Source of the DNA: Bacteroidota bacterium
GTDB lineage: Bacteria > Bacteroidota > Bacteroidia > 2-12-FULL-35-15
Length of the DNA stretch: 64,000 bases
Direction of reading: 5' to 3'
Assembly: GCA_947469885.1 (NCBI GenBank)
Contig: CANIQT010000003.1
Location: 1-64,000, forward strand
The translations under genes were made by a program, and so were the position numbers. The notes below the pieces were generated by a model, which worked only from the letters and a program-made list of their open reading frames with translations, made no database searches and was not told the DNA's origin. Positions 9,034 to 17,914 of the stretch are shown here, piece after piece (position 1 is the first letter of the stretch; every line of letters starts with the position of its first letter).

Positions 9034-11433
9034 TCAATTAAGAATAATCTTCCTATTCACTTCATTAGTTGGTGAGCCTGCCGAGCCCACTATCCTCACA
9101 AAATAAATTCCTTTTGCATAACCACTCATATCAATTATTTGTTGTCGGTTGTTGGTTGTTAGTTGTTGGATAACATTTCCAAGTACATCTGTTATTTTAA
9201 TGAAGTGCTGGGCTGCTGAGCCTGTTGAAGTATGCTCTTCACTAAAAGTAATTGTTGTTTGAGATGTGAAGGGGTTGGGGGAGATGGTAATGTTAGAATT
9301 ATTATCTTGTTCATTTACTCCAACAGTTACATTCACCATTAATGGCTGAGGATTGAACACCACAGGTAAACCTGCTGCATCATTAGCCATATAATTAGAG
9401 ATGTTTAAATTTATTGATGTTGCAGTTGTTAAAGTTGTTTTAATCTGAAATTTAAAATCAGCTATTTTGCCGTATCCATTTGCGTTTGTTTGATTGATGC
9501 GTGTTTCAGCACCATAAGCAGTTGCTGCAAGTGCATCTATTTTTGCAATTTTAATAGCATCAATACTTGGAGTACCTAACCAACTGGAAGGGTAGGAGAT
9601 GTTTTCTGTTCCTGACTGAACCAACGATGCAGGATAATTTATATTAAAAGCAACACCATATAAATTAGTAACAGGAGTTACGGAGCTCCCTAACCACAAC
9701 TCTGCATCCACCCAATCTCCGGCATTGTAGGTGTTGTTGGTTGTTACAAAATAAATATCAGGCGAGTTTATTTTTTCATCGTTGGGATGAGAAACGATGG
9801 CATGAGCTGAACTAAAATTAAGATTGATTGCAAGTGTGTCATTATTATCTATTGTCCCATCACCATCACAATCTGCATGTTTTATATCTGTTCCGTTCGG
9901 TTCATTTGTTCCCCAATTAACAGAGGTTTCAGCCTGCCATATATTACTTACTATACTTCTTAATGTTCCTGTTTGCCCATAGAATAAACCAATAGGCAAC
10001 AAATCATTATTATCTACATTGTTGTTATTATCTGCATCTCCAGGCCAAACTTCATTCGTAGGAGATAATTTACAAACAAAAATATCGTAGCCTCCATTTG
10101 AAGTTAAAGTAAAACTTCCAGTTCCAGAGCCAACTGTGGAAACAGTTGTATCTATTATTCCAGTTGCGAACACATTTCCATACCCATCCAATGCAATTGA
10201 ATGTCCTTGATTAAGACCATGCACACTTATTTGATTTCTCCAGATTAACACACCTGAAGTATCGTACTTTGAAATTGACGCAGCTCTGCCAATTCCAATA
10301 CTCACTCCGCCTGTTGTATAAATTTTCCCTTCATTATCAATATCAATTTGAGGATATTCTTCATTTTCGTATTTATACCAAAGCATATTGCCAGAAGTAG
10401 TAAACTTACATAGATAAGAACTACCGTCAGTATACATATTACCAAATGGGTCTAATTTTAATGAAGCAAAATTCCAATTAGTGTTACCAGGAAGATACGC
10501 TTGCGCCCACACAAAATTACCATTGGCATCTAATTTTGATAAATAATTGATATCATCATAACCACTCAAAGTATCAAGACTTAAAAGATAAGTACCTAAA
10601 CCAGGATCCATATCTATAAATGTAGTTGTCATAGAATTCCCCGTAAAAAAACCTTTTGTATATACATTACCACTGCCATCCACTTGAATGGCTTGCCCTT
10701 GAAGATAGCCGCCATTAAGAGAATCTATTGCAACAAATTGTTTTGCCCAAACAAAATCGCCATTTTGATTAAGCTTTGAAACAAAACTATTATTAAGTTG
10801 CCCAAATCCTGTACAATTAAAATTATAAGAAGTAGATAATGAAGGGTCAAAGTCAACAATTTCATAAAACCATCCGGTTGTGTATATGTTATTTGTTGAA
10901 TCTATAGTGATACTATTTGGAAAAGCCCAGCCATCAAAACATTTAGCGAAAACAAAATTACCATTTGAATCTAATTTTAAGATAAAGCCACCGACTCCCG
11001 TTTGGTAGCTACCTAAATAAAATGTTCCGGGTCCCGGATCAAAATCAACTGAATCGGTGCCTTGAAAAAATCCAGTAACATAAACATTTTGAGATGCATC
11101 AGTTACAATACCGGTAGCTTCTATCAAATCATTAATACCATTTCCGGTAATAGATTTTGCCCATACTAAATTGCCATTACTATCAAGTTTTTGAATATAT
11201 GCCCCGTAAATAGTTGGACTACTTGTAGTGAAATTTAACGTTGCAGGTCCCGGATCAAAGTCAACAGTACCAAGAAAAAACCCAGTTGTAATAACATTTC
11301 CGCCCGCATCTGTTGCAATGGAAATGCCATAATCGTTACTTGTTCCTCCCATTTGCCTTGCCCATTGAAACGATTGTCCATTTGCATTACTAATTATGAA
11401 TGCAAAAACTGATAGTAAAATTATTTTTTTCAT
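9034..11433 (-). CDS. SBBP-repeat secreted protein with dockerin-like and cohesin-like regions and T9SS type A sorting domain
   Basis: Repeated DPGPGT...KLDSNGNFVWAK units; GDADNNNNVDNNDLLPIG...DCDGDGTIDNNDTL; C-terminal ISPNPFTSQTTITF...GIYFVRI. Confidence 0.8.
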   Translation of the reverse strand: MKKIILLSVFAFIISNANGQSFQWARQMGGTSNDYGISIATDAGGNVITTGFFLGTVDFDPGPATLNFTTSSPTIYGAYIQKLDSNGNLVWAKSITGNGINDLIEATGIVTDASQNVYVTGFFQGTDSVDFDPGPGTFYLGSYQTGVGGFILKLDSNGNFVFAKCFDGWAFPNSITIDSTNNIYTTGWFYEIVDFDPSLSTSYNFNCTGFGQLNNSFVSKLNQNGDFVWAKQFVAIDSLNGGYLQGQAIQVDGSGNVYTKGFFTGNSMTTTFIDMDPGLGTYLLSLDTLSGYDDINYLSKLDANGNFVWAQAYLPGNTNWNFASLKLDPFGNMYTDGSSYLCKFTTSGNMLWYKYENEEYPQIDIDNEGKIYTTGGVSIGIGRAASISKYDTSGVLIWRNQISVHGLNQGHSIALDGYGNVFATGIIDTTVSTVGSGTGSFTLTSNGGYDIFVCKLSPTNEVWPGDADNNNNVDNNDLLPIGLFYGQTGTLRSIVSNIWQAETSVNWGTNEPNGTDIKHADCDGDGTIDNNDTLAINLNFSSAHAIVSHPNDEKINSPDIYFVTTNNTYNAGDWVDAELWLGSSVTPVTNLYGVAFNINYPASLVQSGTENISYPSSWLGTPSIDAIKIAKIDALAATAYGAETRINQTNANGYGKIADFKFQIKTTLTTATSINLNISNYMANDAAGLPVVFNPQPLMVNVTVGVNEQDNNSNITISPNPFTSQTTITFSEEHTSTGSAAQHFIKITDVLGNVIQQLTTNNRQQIIDMSGYAKGIYFVRIVGSAGSPTNEVNRKIILN

Positions 11434-11489
11434 GGTGATAAGTTTTTATTTCCCTGTAAAATTAATCTATTATTTCCCAAAAACAAACA

Positions 11490-11517
11490 ATCCCGCCTTA
11501 TTTAAAAAGCGGGATTG
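11490..11517 (-). terminator. Rho-independent terminator-like hairpin (AATCCCGC...GCGGGATT)
   Basis: Stem read directly; T-rich tract on the minus strand after the stem (GTTTGTTTTTG). Confidence 0.6.
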
Positions 11518-11527
11518 GTTTCGTAAT

Positions 11528-11562
11528 TAAAGGTTCCACCTTTTTAAAAGGTGGAACCTTTA
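11528..11562. repeat. Palindrome, 17-bp arms (TAAAGGTTCCACCTTTT-T-AAAAGGTGGAACCTTTA)
   Basis: Perfect inverted repeat read directly; also at 43529-43563. Confidence 0.9.
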
Positions 11563-11732
11563 TGAACCCAAACTTGTTTTCCAACTTTGTCTTCAGTAAA
11601 AGGAAGTTCAAATGCTGGGCTGTCTTCGGGCAGTTGTAAATGGTAATCATCTTCTGTAGGTAATGTATCAGTAAAATAAATTTTTATACTGATAGCTTCC
11701 ACATCTTTTGGTTTGTTTATTCTAAAATTCAC
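11544..11732 (-). pseudogene. Truncated paralog of the 11757..12425 family (C-terminal domain), ends inside the palindrome
   Basis: TEDDYHLQLPEDSPAFELPFTEDKVGKQVWV aligns with the DDYRVQQQEGRTEFELPQTAGNVGKKLWV segment of the neighbouring ORF; last codons KGSTF* are the palindrome. Confidence 0.6.
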
Positions 11733-11756
11733 AAATCTAAAATTCTAAAATTGTAT

Positions 11757-12425
11757 TTACACAATAATAATAAAGCACGGTTCGCTGTCAGGTCCTGCTT
11801 CGCCTGTAGGACTTAAATAAAAGCAAATTACCCAAAGTTTTTTTCCAACATTTCCGGCAGTTTGCGGAAGTTCAAATTCTGTTCTGCCTTCTTGTTGTTG
11901 AACTCTGTAGTCGTCCAATTCAGGTGGTGCTGTTACTGTGGCTTCGGTATAACAAATTTTTACACCTACTGCACCCACTGTTGGTGGTTTTGCACTTTTG
12001 GCAGGACGATTAGGGTCGGCTGCAAAAAACACAGGTAATAAATGAGTATTACGAATACACGAAACTACCGGAGCAAAATTAACTGCCGGAACACGGCTTT
12101 TTGTAGTTTTTGGTTTAGGAATATCAAGATTGGCATAATCAACAGTGGTTAATTCTATTGAAGGATTTGATTTAATCTGCAATTGCACTCCGTCCATTAT
12201 ACGTTTGTCTTCAGCATAGGTCGTATTCATATTTCCAATTGTTATTGTATTGTGAGTATTGGGGTTGGTGTAGTCATCAATCACCGGTCCCCAATCGGTC
12301 CAGTTGGTTGCCAGCCCGTCTTTTTGGTCTTCGGGAATACCAAGGTCAACAAAGTTAATTACTATGTACGCCACAAATGCTTTGAACCGATAATTAAACT
12401 GTAATATTTTATTTGATAGAATCAT
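11757..12425 (-). CDS. Uncharacterised ~220-aa protein family, paralog 1 (no signal peptide)
   Basis: Shares VNFAPVVSCI..T....FFAADPNRP..K..P and C-terminal YLSPTGEAGPDSEP with 25596..26252 and 43828..44493. Confidence 0.8.
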   Translation of the reverse strand: MILSNKILQFNYRFKAFVAYIVINFVDLGIPEDQKDGLATNWTDWGPVIDDYTNPNTHNTITIGNMNTTYAEDKRIMDGVQLQIKSNPSIELTTVDYANLDIPKPKTTKSRVPAVNFAPVVSCIRNTHLLPVFFAADPNRPAKSAKPPTVGAVGVKICYTEATVTAPPELDDYRVQQQEGRTEFELPQTAGNVGKKLWVICFYLSPTGEAGPDSEPCFIIIV

Positions 12426-12601
12426 GTTTCTCGAGTTTCTTAAACTCTTTTATTAAATTGTTGTTTTTAATTGATTGTTATTTTTTTTACTCTTGATATT
12501 ATATGTTCTAAATTTTAACTGCTAAAATAGTTGTCCAAATTTTGCTTTTAAAGCTATTATTAATGGTTTTTGACCAATTAGGTTTGTTTTCCAATCATTT
12601 G

Positions 12602-12841
12602 CCTTAATCATTCAATAGTTAAGCTAAATGATTGAATGTTTAAGCTAAGCGATTGAATGATTAAGCTAAGCGATCAAATAGTTAAGGTAAATCATTGAAT
12701 GTTTTGCCTTAACTATTCAACCATTAAGCTAAATGATTGAATGTTTTACCTTAAACATTCAATCATTTACTTTAAACATTGAATGATTTGGTTTAACTAT
12801 TCAATGATTTACCTTAAACATTGAATAGTTAAGCTAAATGA
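12602..12841. repeat. Array of eleven 21-bp degenerate units plus a partial unit (e.g. GCTAAATGATTGAATGTTTAA and its reverse-complement form CCTTAAACATTCAATCATTTA)
   Basis: Units parsed by hand at 12602, 12623, 12644, ... 12812; every full unit is 21 bp. Confidence 0.9.
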
Positions 12842-12991
12842 AACCAAAACGCCACCTTTTTACTTATTTGCCTGTAATACAAAGAACTTTCTTTTAGACA
12901 ACAAAGTAAAGTAATTGTTTTTTTGAAAAATCAGCAAACAAAAACATTCGTCCCATATAACTTATTTAATGGGACAATTATTTTTAGTTCA

Positions 12992-13259
12992 TTATTTTCT
13001 CCAAACTTTATATTGCTTATACCACCGCTCAGCAGTAGATTTTGAAATCTTAAATTTACTGGCAACTCGCTGAAAACTTTTGACTCTTTCATAATACTCG
13101 GCTATTACTTTCATAGTCATTAGCCACAACATTGCTTTTGCATCAACCGGCACATCGGGCAATTCAACTGCAAGTTTTTCGAGAATAGATTTTTCAACCA
13201 GTTCATTCGTTTTATCAAATTGCTTACTGGTAATGCTTTTAAAATAGTTTTTTTTTCAT
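12992..13259 (-). pseudogene. Small helix-turn-helix-like protein interrupted by a frameshift at an A9 tract
   Basis: ATG AAA AAA AAA CTA TTT TAA as sequenced; with A8 the frame reads MKKNYFKSITSKQFDKTNELVEKSILEKLAVELPDVPVDAKAMLWLMTMKVIAEYYERVKSFQRVASKFKISKSTAERWYKQYKVWRK*. Absent from the supplied ORF track for this reason. Confidence 0.7.
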
Positions 13260-13321
13260 GTTATTTTTATTTTAAATTATTTAACAAAGAAAAATAAATT
13301 ATTGATACCCTCAAAAGTCAT

Positions 13322-13388
13322 TGTGTGAGTGACTGTTTGGGTTGATGAACGAACGGTTTGGGGTGATAAACGAAAAATGAGGAGATGG
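13322..13388. promoter_or_regulatory. 67-bp conserved element, copy 1 (putative LytTR-type regulatory site)
   Basis: One mismatch to 45767..45833; on the minus strand CGTTTATCA-N12-CGTTCATCA direct repeats. Confidence 0.65.
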
Positions 13389-13604
13389 TTTTTTTTGATT
13401 TTTCGGGAAAAATTGGTCAAGGATGAATACAAGATTTTATCATACAAAGAAAAAAATAATGACTATGAAATTTCGAAGTAAGTCCATTAGCTAATCCTTC
13501 CTTTTTTTATCTTCATATTTAAACAATCAAATGTTAATACTTCCTACTCTATTATAGATTTTCAACCAATTAATAAATTACTTTAGTGTCGTTTTAAATA
13601 AAAA

Positions 13605-16600
13605 ATGATTGTGAAACAAAAACAATTTTGCAGGTTTCTTTTTCTTGTTTTGCTTGTTTGGTGCAGTGTTAACACACGTGCGCAGAAGTTGAATATCAAA
13701 AATTTTAGTGGCGATGATGGTTTGCCCCAGTCGCAGATTATGGATATTATGCAGGATCATACAGGGGTGATGTGGATGGCTACTAACGGTGGTGGGGTGA
13801 GTTTGTTTGATGGATTAAAGTTTACAAGTATTACCACCAAAGATGGGTTGAGCAATAATCATGTGTTCACGGTTTTTGAGGATGAGCATCACAGGGTGTG
13901 GATGGGGACTTCTAAGGGCTTGAATAGGTATGAGAACAATAAAGTGGTGAGGTTTACAGATACATTGGTCAATAGAACTGCAATTTATTCCATTAATCGT
14001 CATCGAAACGGAGATTATTGGTTGGGTACCAGCAGAGGAGTGGTGATTGTGAATCAAAATGGTTTTAGCGCTTTTGAGGGTAATTCAAAGATTGGAAATT
14101 ATCAGGTGTGGAGCATTGAGGAGGATAAGAATGGGAATACATGGATAGCTACCATGTTGAATGGTGTGTTTTGTTTTGATGGAAAAAAAACAATTCATTT
14201 TGGAAGGGAGTCGGGGTTGAATGATATGAAAAATAGGGATATGTTAATTAATGGTGATGAGTTGTGGGTGGCAACGTATAATGGGGTAAATGTGTTAAAT
14301 ATTTCAAAGCCCATTATAGGTGGTGGGCGGGTATTTGATACGTTGAAGGTGAATGGAAAGCCGTATTTAGAAACTACTCATCGGTTTTATAAAGATAAAA
14401 AAGGAGTGGTGTGGATTGGGAATAACAATGGGGTAACAAAGGTGGAGAAAGGAAAGGGAAGTGTGATTACCAAACAAAATGGGCTTTGTAATTCGGTGAT
14501 TGATGCAATAGTGCAGGATAGAGAGGGTAATCTTTGGTTTGGCTCATTTGGTGGCGGATTGAGCAAGTATCGAAATAATATGTTTATTAATATTAACGAA
14601 AATCAAGGGTTGAGCAATAATAATGTAACAGGGTATTTGAAAGATAAAAATGATGCCATGTGGATTTCCACTTGGGGTGGTGGTGTGTCCAGGTTAGATC
14701 ACTATAAGTTTAAATCAAAAGATTCGATTAGTATCAAAAATTATATTCAGCAAAAAGATGGAATAGTGTCGAACACCATTAGCGGCATGTGTCAAGATTT
14801 GGATGATAACATTTGGTTTATTACCAATGCGGCCGGAGTATGCAAGTATGATGGTAAAAAGTTTACGACTTACGATATACGAAATGGGTTGGATGGGTTA
14901 AGAAATCAGGCGATATTGGCAGATAGGAAAGGCAATGTGTGGATTGGTAGCGAGGTGGGGGTGGATAAATGGGATGGAGAAAAATTTATTTTTTATGGAC
15001 ATGAGCAGGGGTTTTCGGCACAGGGAATAAATACAATTTACGAAGACGACCAAGGAAACATTTGGTTTGGGTCGGTGGATAAGGTGGTGAAATATGATGG
15101 GAAATTGTTTACCACCATTCTTCGGTCCGAAGGGTTTCCGCATATCAAAAATATTGCAAAAGATAAATATGGATACATGTGGTTTAGCACCGATGCAGGG
15201 GCTTGTGTGTATAACGGAAAAATATTTAAAGTAATAAGCGAAAACGATGAATTGGTTTCGAATTCGGTAAATTTTGTACGACCTGATAACAAAGGAAATG
15301 TTTGGATAGGCACTAATAAGGGCCTTGATAAACTAAATCTAAAAAAGTACATTGATGATAAGATAATAGTGTTGAAACATTATGGAAAAGAAGAAGGATT
15401 TGTGGGAATGGAATGTAATGCAAACGCGTTTTATGAAGATGTGGATGGAACGGTGTGGATAGGAACTACAGGAGGAGTAATGATTTATAATCCGAAGTTG
15501 GATGAGGATATAAATAAGTTTGAACCACAGTTGCAATTAACAGGCATCCGATTGTTTTTGGAAACAGTGGATTTGGAAAAGTATGCGGATAGCATTGTGA
15601 ATGGACTGCCCGTAAATTTTACCTTGCCTTATTTTAAAAATCACATTACGTTCGATTTTATTGGCATTTCGCAATCCGACCCTACAAAAGTAAAATATCA
15701 GTTTAAGCTAGAAGGTGCGGACAGCGATTGGTCGCCTGAAAGTAAAGAAACGAGTGCAAAATATTCGAACCTTGCACCGGGCAAATATACGTTTACACTG
15801 AAAGCAGAAAATGTGGATGGGGTGTGGAGTGCAAAGCCATTAACGTTTTCGTTCGAAATAATATCGCCAATTTGGAAACGCTCTTGGTTCTTTTTTGCGA
15901 TGGTAGTTTTAGGATTACTTGTTATTTACTTGCTGATAAAAATAAGGGAAAGGAGAATGAGGTATTCTCAAAAACTGTTGGAGCGCCAGGTATCGTTTCG
16001 CACCAAAGAATTGTTTGAAGAAAAAGAAAAACTTCAGATTGTTTATTCTGAAATCGATGAAAAAAATAAAGCCATTACGGATAGTATTCATTACGCAAAG
16101 CGAATTCAGAAAGCACTTTTGCCAACCGATGCAGCCATGAATCAACTGTTCCCCGATTCGTTTGTGTTGTTTAAACCAAAAGATATTGTGAGCGGAGATT
16201 TTTATTGGATGGAACAATGGGGTCATCAAACATTGATAGCAGCGGTAGATTGCACAGGTCATGGAGTACCGGGGGCATTTATGAGCATTGTAGGGCATAA
16301 TATTTTGTCGCATTCGGTAAATGTGTTGGGGCTAACCAAACCATCGTTGATATTGAACGAAACCAATAAACAATTGTCGAGGAAATTAAATCAGAATTCG
16401 GAAGAAGCCAAAGTGCGCGATGGAATGGACATTGCGCTGTGTGCCATTAATTATCCGAAATCCACAATGGAATTTGCAGGAGCAAACAATCCGGTGTGGT
16501 TGATACGCAATAATGAGGTGATAGAAATAAAAGGAAATAAATTTCCGATTGGGGCTTATGTGGGTGACGAGTTGCAAAAGTTTACCAACCACGAATGGGA

Positions 16601-16826
16601 ATTGCAGAAAGGAGATTACATTTATATTTTTACGGATGGTTATGCCGATCAGTTTGGAGGATCGAAAGGCAAAAAATTTAAGTATAAAGAATTTCAGAAA
16701 CTATTGTTAGACAATCATAAAAAACCAATGGTGGAACAGCATCATATTTTGGAAAAAACATTTGAAGAGTGGAGAGGTAAGCTGGAACAAGTGGATGATG
16801 TGCTGGTAATTGGAATAAGAATGTAA
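13605..16826 (+). CDS. Two-component regulator propeller (Reg_prop) + Y_Y_Y sensor with SpoIIE/RsbU-type PP2C phosphatase
   Basis: Repeated GNVWIGT/GLSNNxV units, YKFKLEGADSDWS Y_Y_Y domain, TM helix, IVSGDFYWM...VDCTGHGVPGAFMSIVG phosphatase motifs. Confidence 0.9.
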   Translation: MIVKQKQFCRFLFLVLLVWCSVNTRAQKLNIKNFSGDDGLPQSQIMDIMQDHTGVMWMATNGGGVSLFDGLKFTSITTKDGLSNNHVFTVFEDEHHRVWMGTSKGLNRYENNKVVRFTDTLVNRTAIYSINRHRNGDYWLGTSRGVVIVNQNGFSAFEGNSKIGNYQVWSIEEDKNGNTWIATMLNGVFCFDGKKTIHFGRESGLNDMKNRDMLINGDELWVATYNGVNVLNISKPIIGGGRVFDTLKVNGKPYLETTHRFYKDKKGVVWIGNNNGVTKVEKGKGSVITKQNGLCNSVIDAIVQDREGNLWFGSFGGGLSKYRNNMFININENQGLSNNNVTGYLKDKNDAMWISTWGGGVSRLDHYKFKSKDSISIKNYIQQKDGIVSNTISGMCQDLDDNIWFITNAAGVCKYDGKKFTTYDIRNGLDGLRNQAILADRKGNVWIGSEVGVDKWDGEKFIFYGHEQGFSAQGINTIYEDDQGNIWFGSVDKVVKYDGKLFTTILRSEGFPHIKNIAKDKYGYMWFSTDAGACVYNGKIFKVISENDELVSNSVNFVRPDNKGNVWIGTNKGLDKLNLKKYIDDKIIVLKHYGKEEGFVGMECNANAFYEDVDGTVWIGTTGGVMIYNPKLDEDINKFEPQLQLTGIRLFLETVDLEKYADSIVNGLPVNFTLPYFKNHITFDFIGISQSDPTKVKYQFKLEGADSDWSPESKETSAKYSNLAPGKYTFTLKAENVDGVWSAKPLTFSFEIISPIWKRSWFFFAMVVLGLLVIYLLIKIRERRMRYSQKLLERQVSFRTKELFEEKEKLQIVYSEIDEKNKAITDSIHYAKRIQKALLPTDAAMNQLFPDSFVLFKPKDIVSGDFYWMEQWGHQTLIAAVDCTGHGVPGAFMSIVGHNILSHSVNVLGLTKPSLILNETNKQLSRKLNQNSEEAKVRDGMDIALCAINYPKSTMEFAGANNPVWLIRNNEVIEIKGNKFPIGAYVGDELQKFTNHEWELQKGDYIYIFTDGYADQFGGSKGKKFKYKEFQKLLLDNHKKPMVEQHHILEKTFEEWRGKLEQVDDVLVIGIRM

Positions 16827-16836
16827 GATTGGCACG

Positions 16837-17877
16837 ATGAAAAATTTATCCCCAAAAATAGTATTGTTAGTAATTTCAATTGTGCTTTCAGCAATTGTAT
16901 CCATTGTTATCAGTTATTTTATTTTTAATATAAAAGGTAATTTTACTTGGAATTTTGTAGCGTTCGGTTTTCTTATTTCGTTTGTTACCTGTTTGCTGCT
17001 TTTGTTTTTTGTAAATATTTTTATCTTTAAAAAAATAGAACAGTTATTAATAAACGTAAAGAACTTTCGTTCGCAAAGCGATAATCCTACCTCTTCCATC
17101 AACTATAACAAAAACGAAATAAATAATTTGGATAGCGAAATTATGGCGTGGGCAGAAGACCGAAAAAATGAAATAGAGCGATTGAAAAAGTTGGAAGTGT
17201 ATCGCAAAGAATTTCTTGGTAATGTATCGCACGAATTAAAAACACCGATATTTAATATACAAGGATATGTGCTCACATTGTTGGATGGAGGGTTGGAAGA
17301 TAAATCCATCAATCGAAATTATTTGCAACGAGCCGAAAAAAGTGTGGATAGGATGATTGCCATTATAGATGATTTGGAAGCTATTTCGCAATTAGAAATG
17401 GGAGAATTACAGATAGAACCTGAGCGGTTTGATTTAACTTCGTTGATGAAAGATGTGTTGGAAGCACAAGAAATGAAGGCAACCGAAAAGGGCATTATTC
17501 TTACTTTTCCCGAATCATCAAAACCTGTTTTTGTTTTTGCTGACAGGTTCAGAATTAGGCAAGTGATTGTGAACTTAATTGTGAATTCGGTGAAGTATGG
17601 CAAAGAATATGGAGAAACAAAAATTCGATTTTATGATGTAGGAGATAATATTTCAGTAGAAATTTCGGACAATGGAATAGGGATAGCCGATGTACATTTG
17701 CCGCGTTTGTTTGAACGTTTTTATAGAGCCGACAAAAGCCGTTCGAGAGAACAAGGAGGCACCGGTTTAGGATTGTCGATTGTGAAACATATTATAGAAG
17801 CGCACAATCAAACTATAAACGTGATGAGTACCGAGGGAGCAGGAACTGTTTTTTCTTTCACATTAAAAAAAGCATAA
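16837..17877 (+). CDS. Sensor histidine kinase (PhoR-like)
   Basis: FLGNVSHELKTPIFNIQGY H-box; DNGIGIADVHLPRLFERFYRADKSRSREQGGTGLGLSIVKHI. Confidence 0.92.
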   Translation: MKNLSPKIVLLVISIVLSAIVSIVISYFIFNIKGNFTWNFVAFGFLISFVTCLLLLFFVNIFIFKKIEQLLINVKNFRSQSDNPTSSINYNKNEINNLDSEIMAWAEDRKNEIERLKKLEVYRKEFLGNVSHELKTPIFNIQGYVLTLLDGGLEDKSINRNYLQRAEKSVDRMIAIIDDLEAISQLEMGELQIEPERFDLTSLMKDVLEAQEMKATEKGIILTFPESSKPVFVFADRFRIRQVIVNLIVNSVKYGKEYGETKIRFYDVGDNISVEISDNGIGIADVHLPRLFERFYRADKSRSREQGGTGLGLSIVKHIIEAHNQTINVMSTEGAGTVFSFTLKKA

Positions 17878-17914
17878 CACCTCACCCCTGCCCATCTCCA
17901 AAGAAGAGGGGAGA

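Larger units (their letters stand above)
11446..11665. repeat. ~220-bp segmental duplication, copy 1 (matches 43447..43666 without indels)
   Basis: Aligned by eye at constant offset 32001; only a few mismatches over 11454-11592, then a 12-bp divergent block followed by renewed identity. Confidence 0.85.

Noticed and set aside
12602-12841. CRISPR array
   Set aside because: Units are contiguous 21-mers with no unique spacers, occur in both orientations and have no cas genes nearby.
15824-16018. Small plus-strand ORF inside the Reg_prop gene
   Set aside because: Out-of-frame overlap inside a strongly supported CDS.
13605-17877. Phosphatase plus kinase pair as a new signalling system
   Set aside because: Reg_prop-SpoIIE proteins and PhoR-like kinases are common in this phylum; adjacency alone is ordinary.
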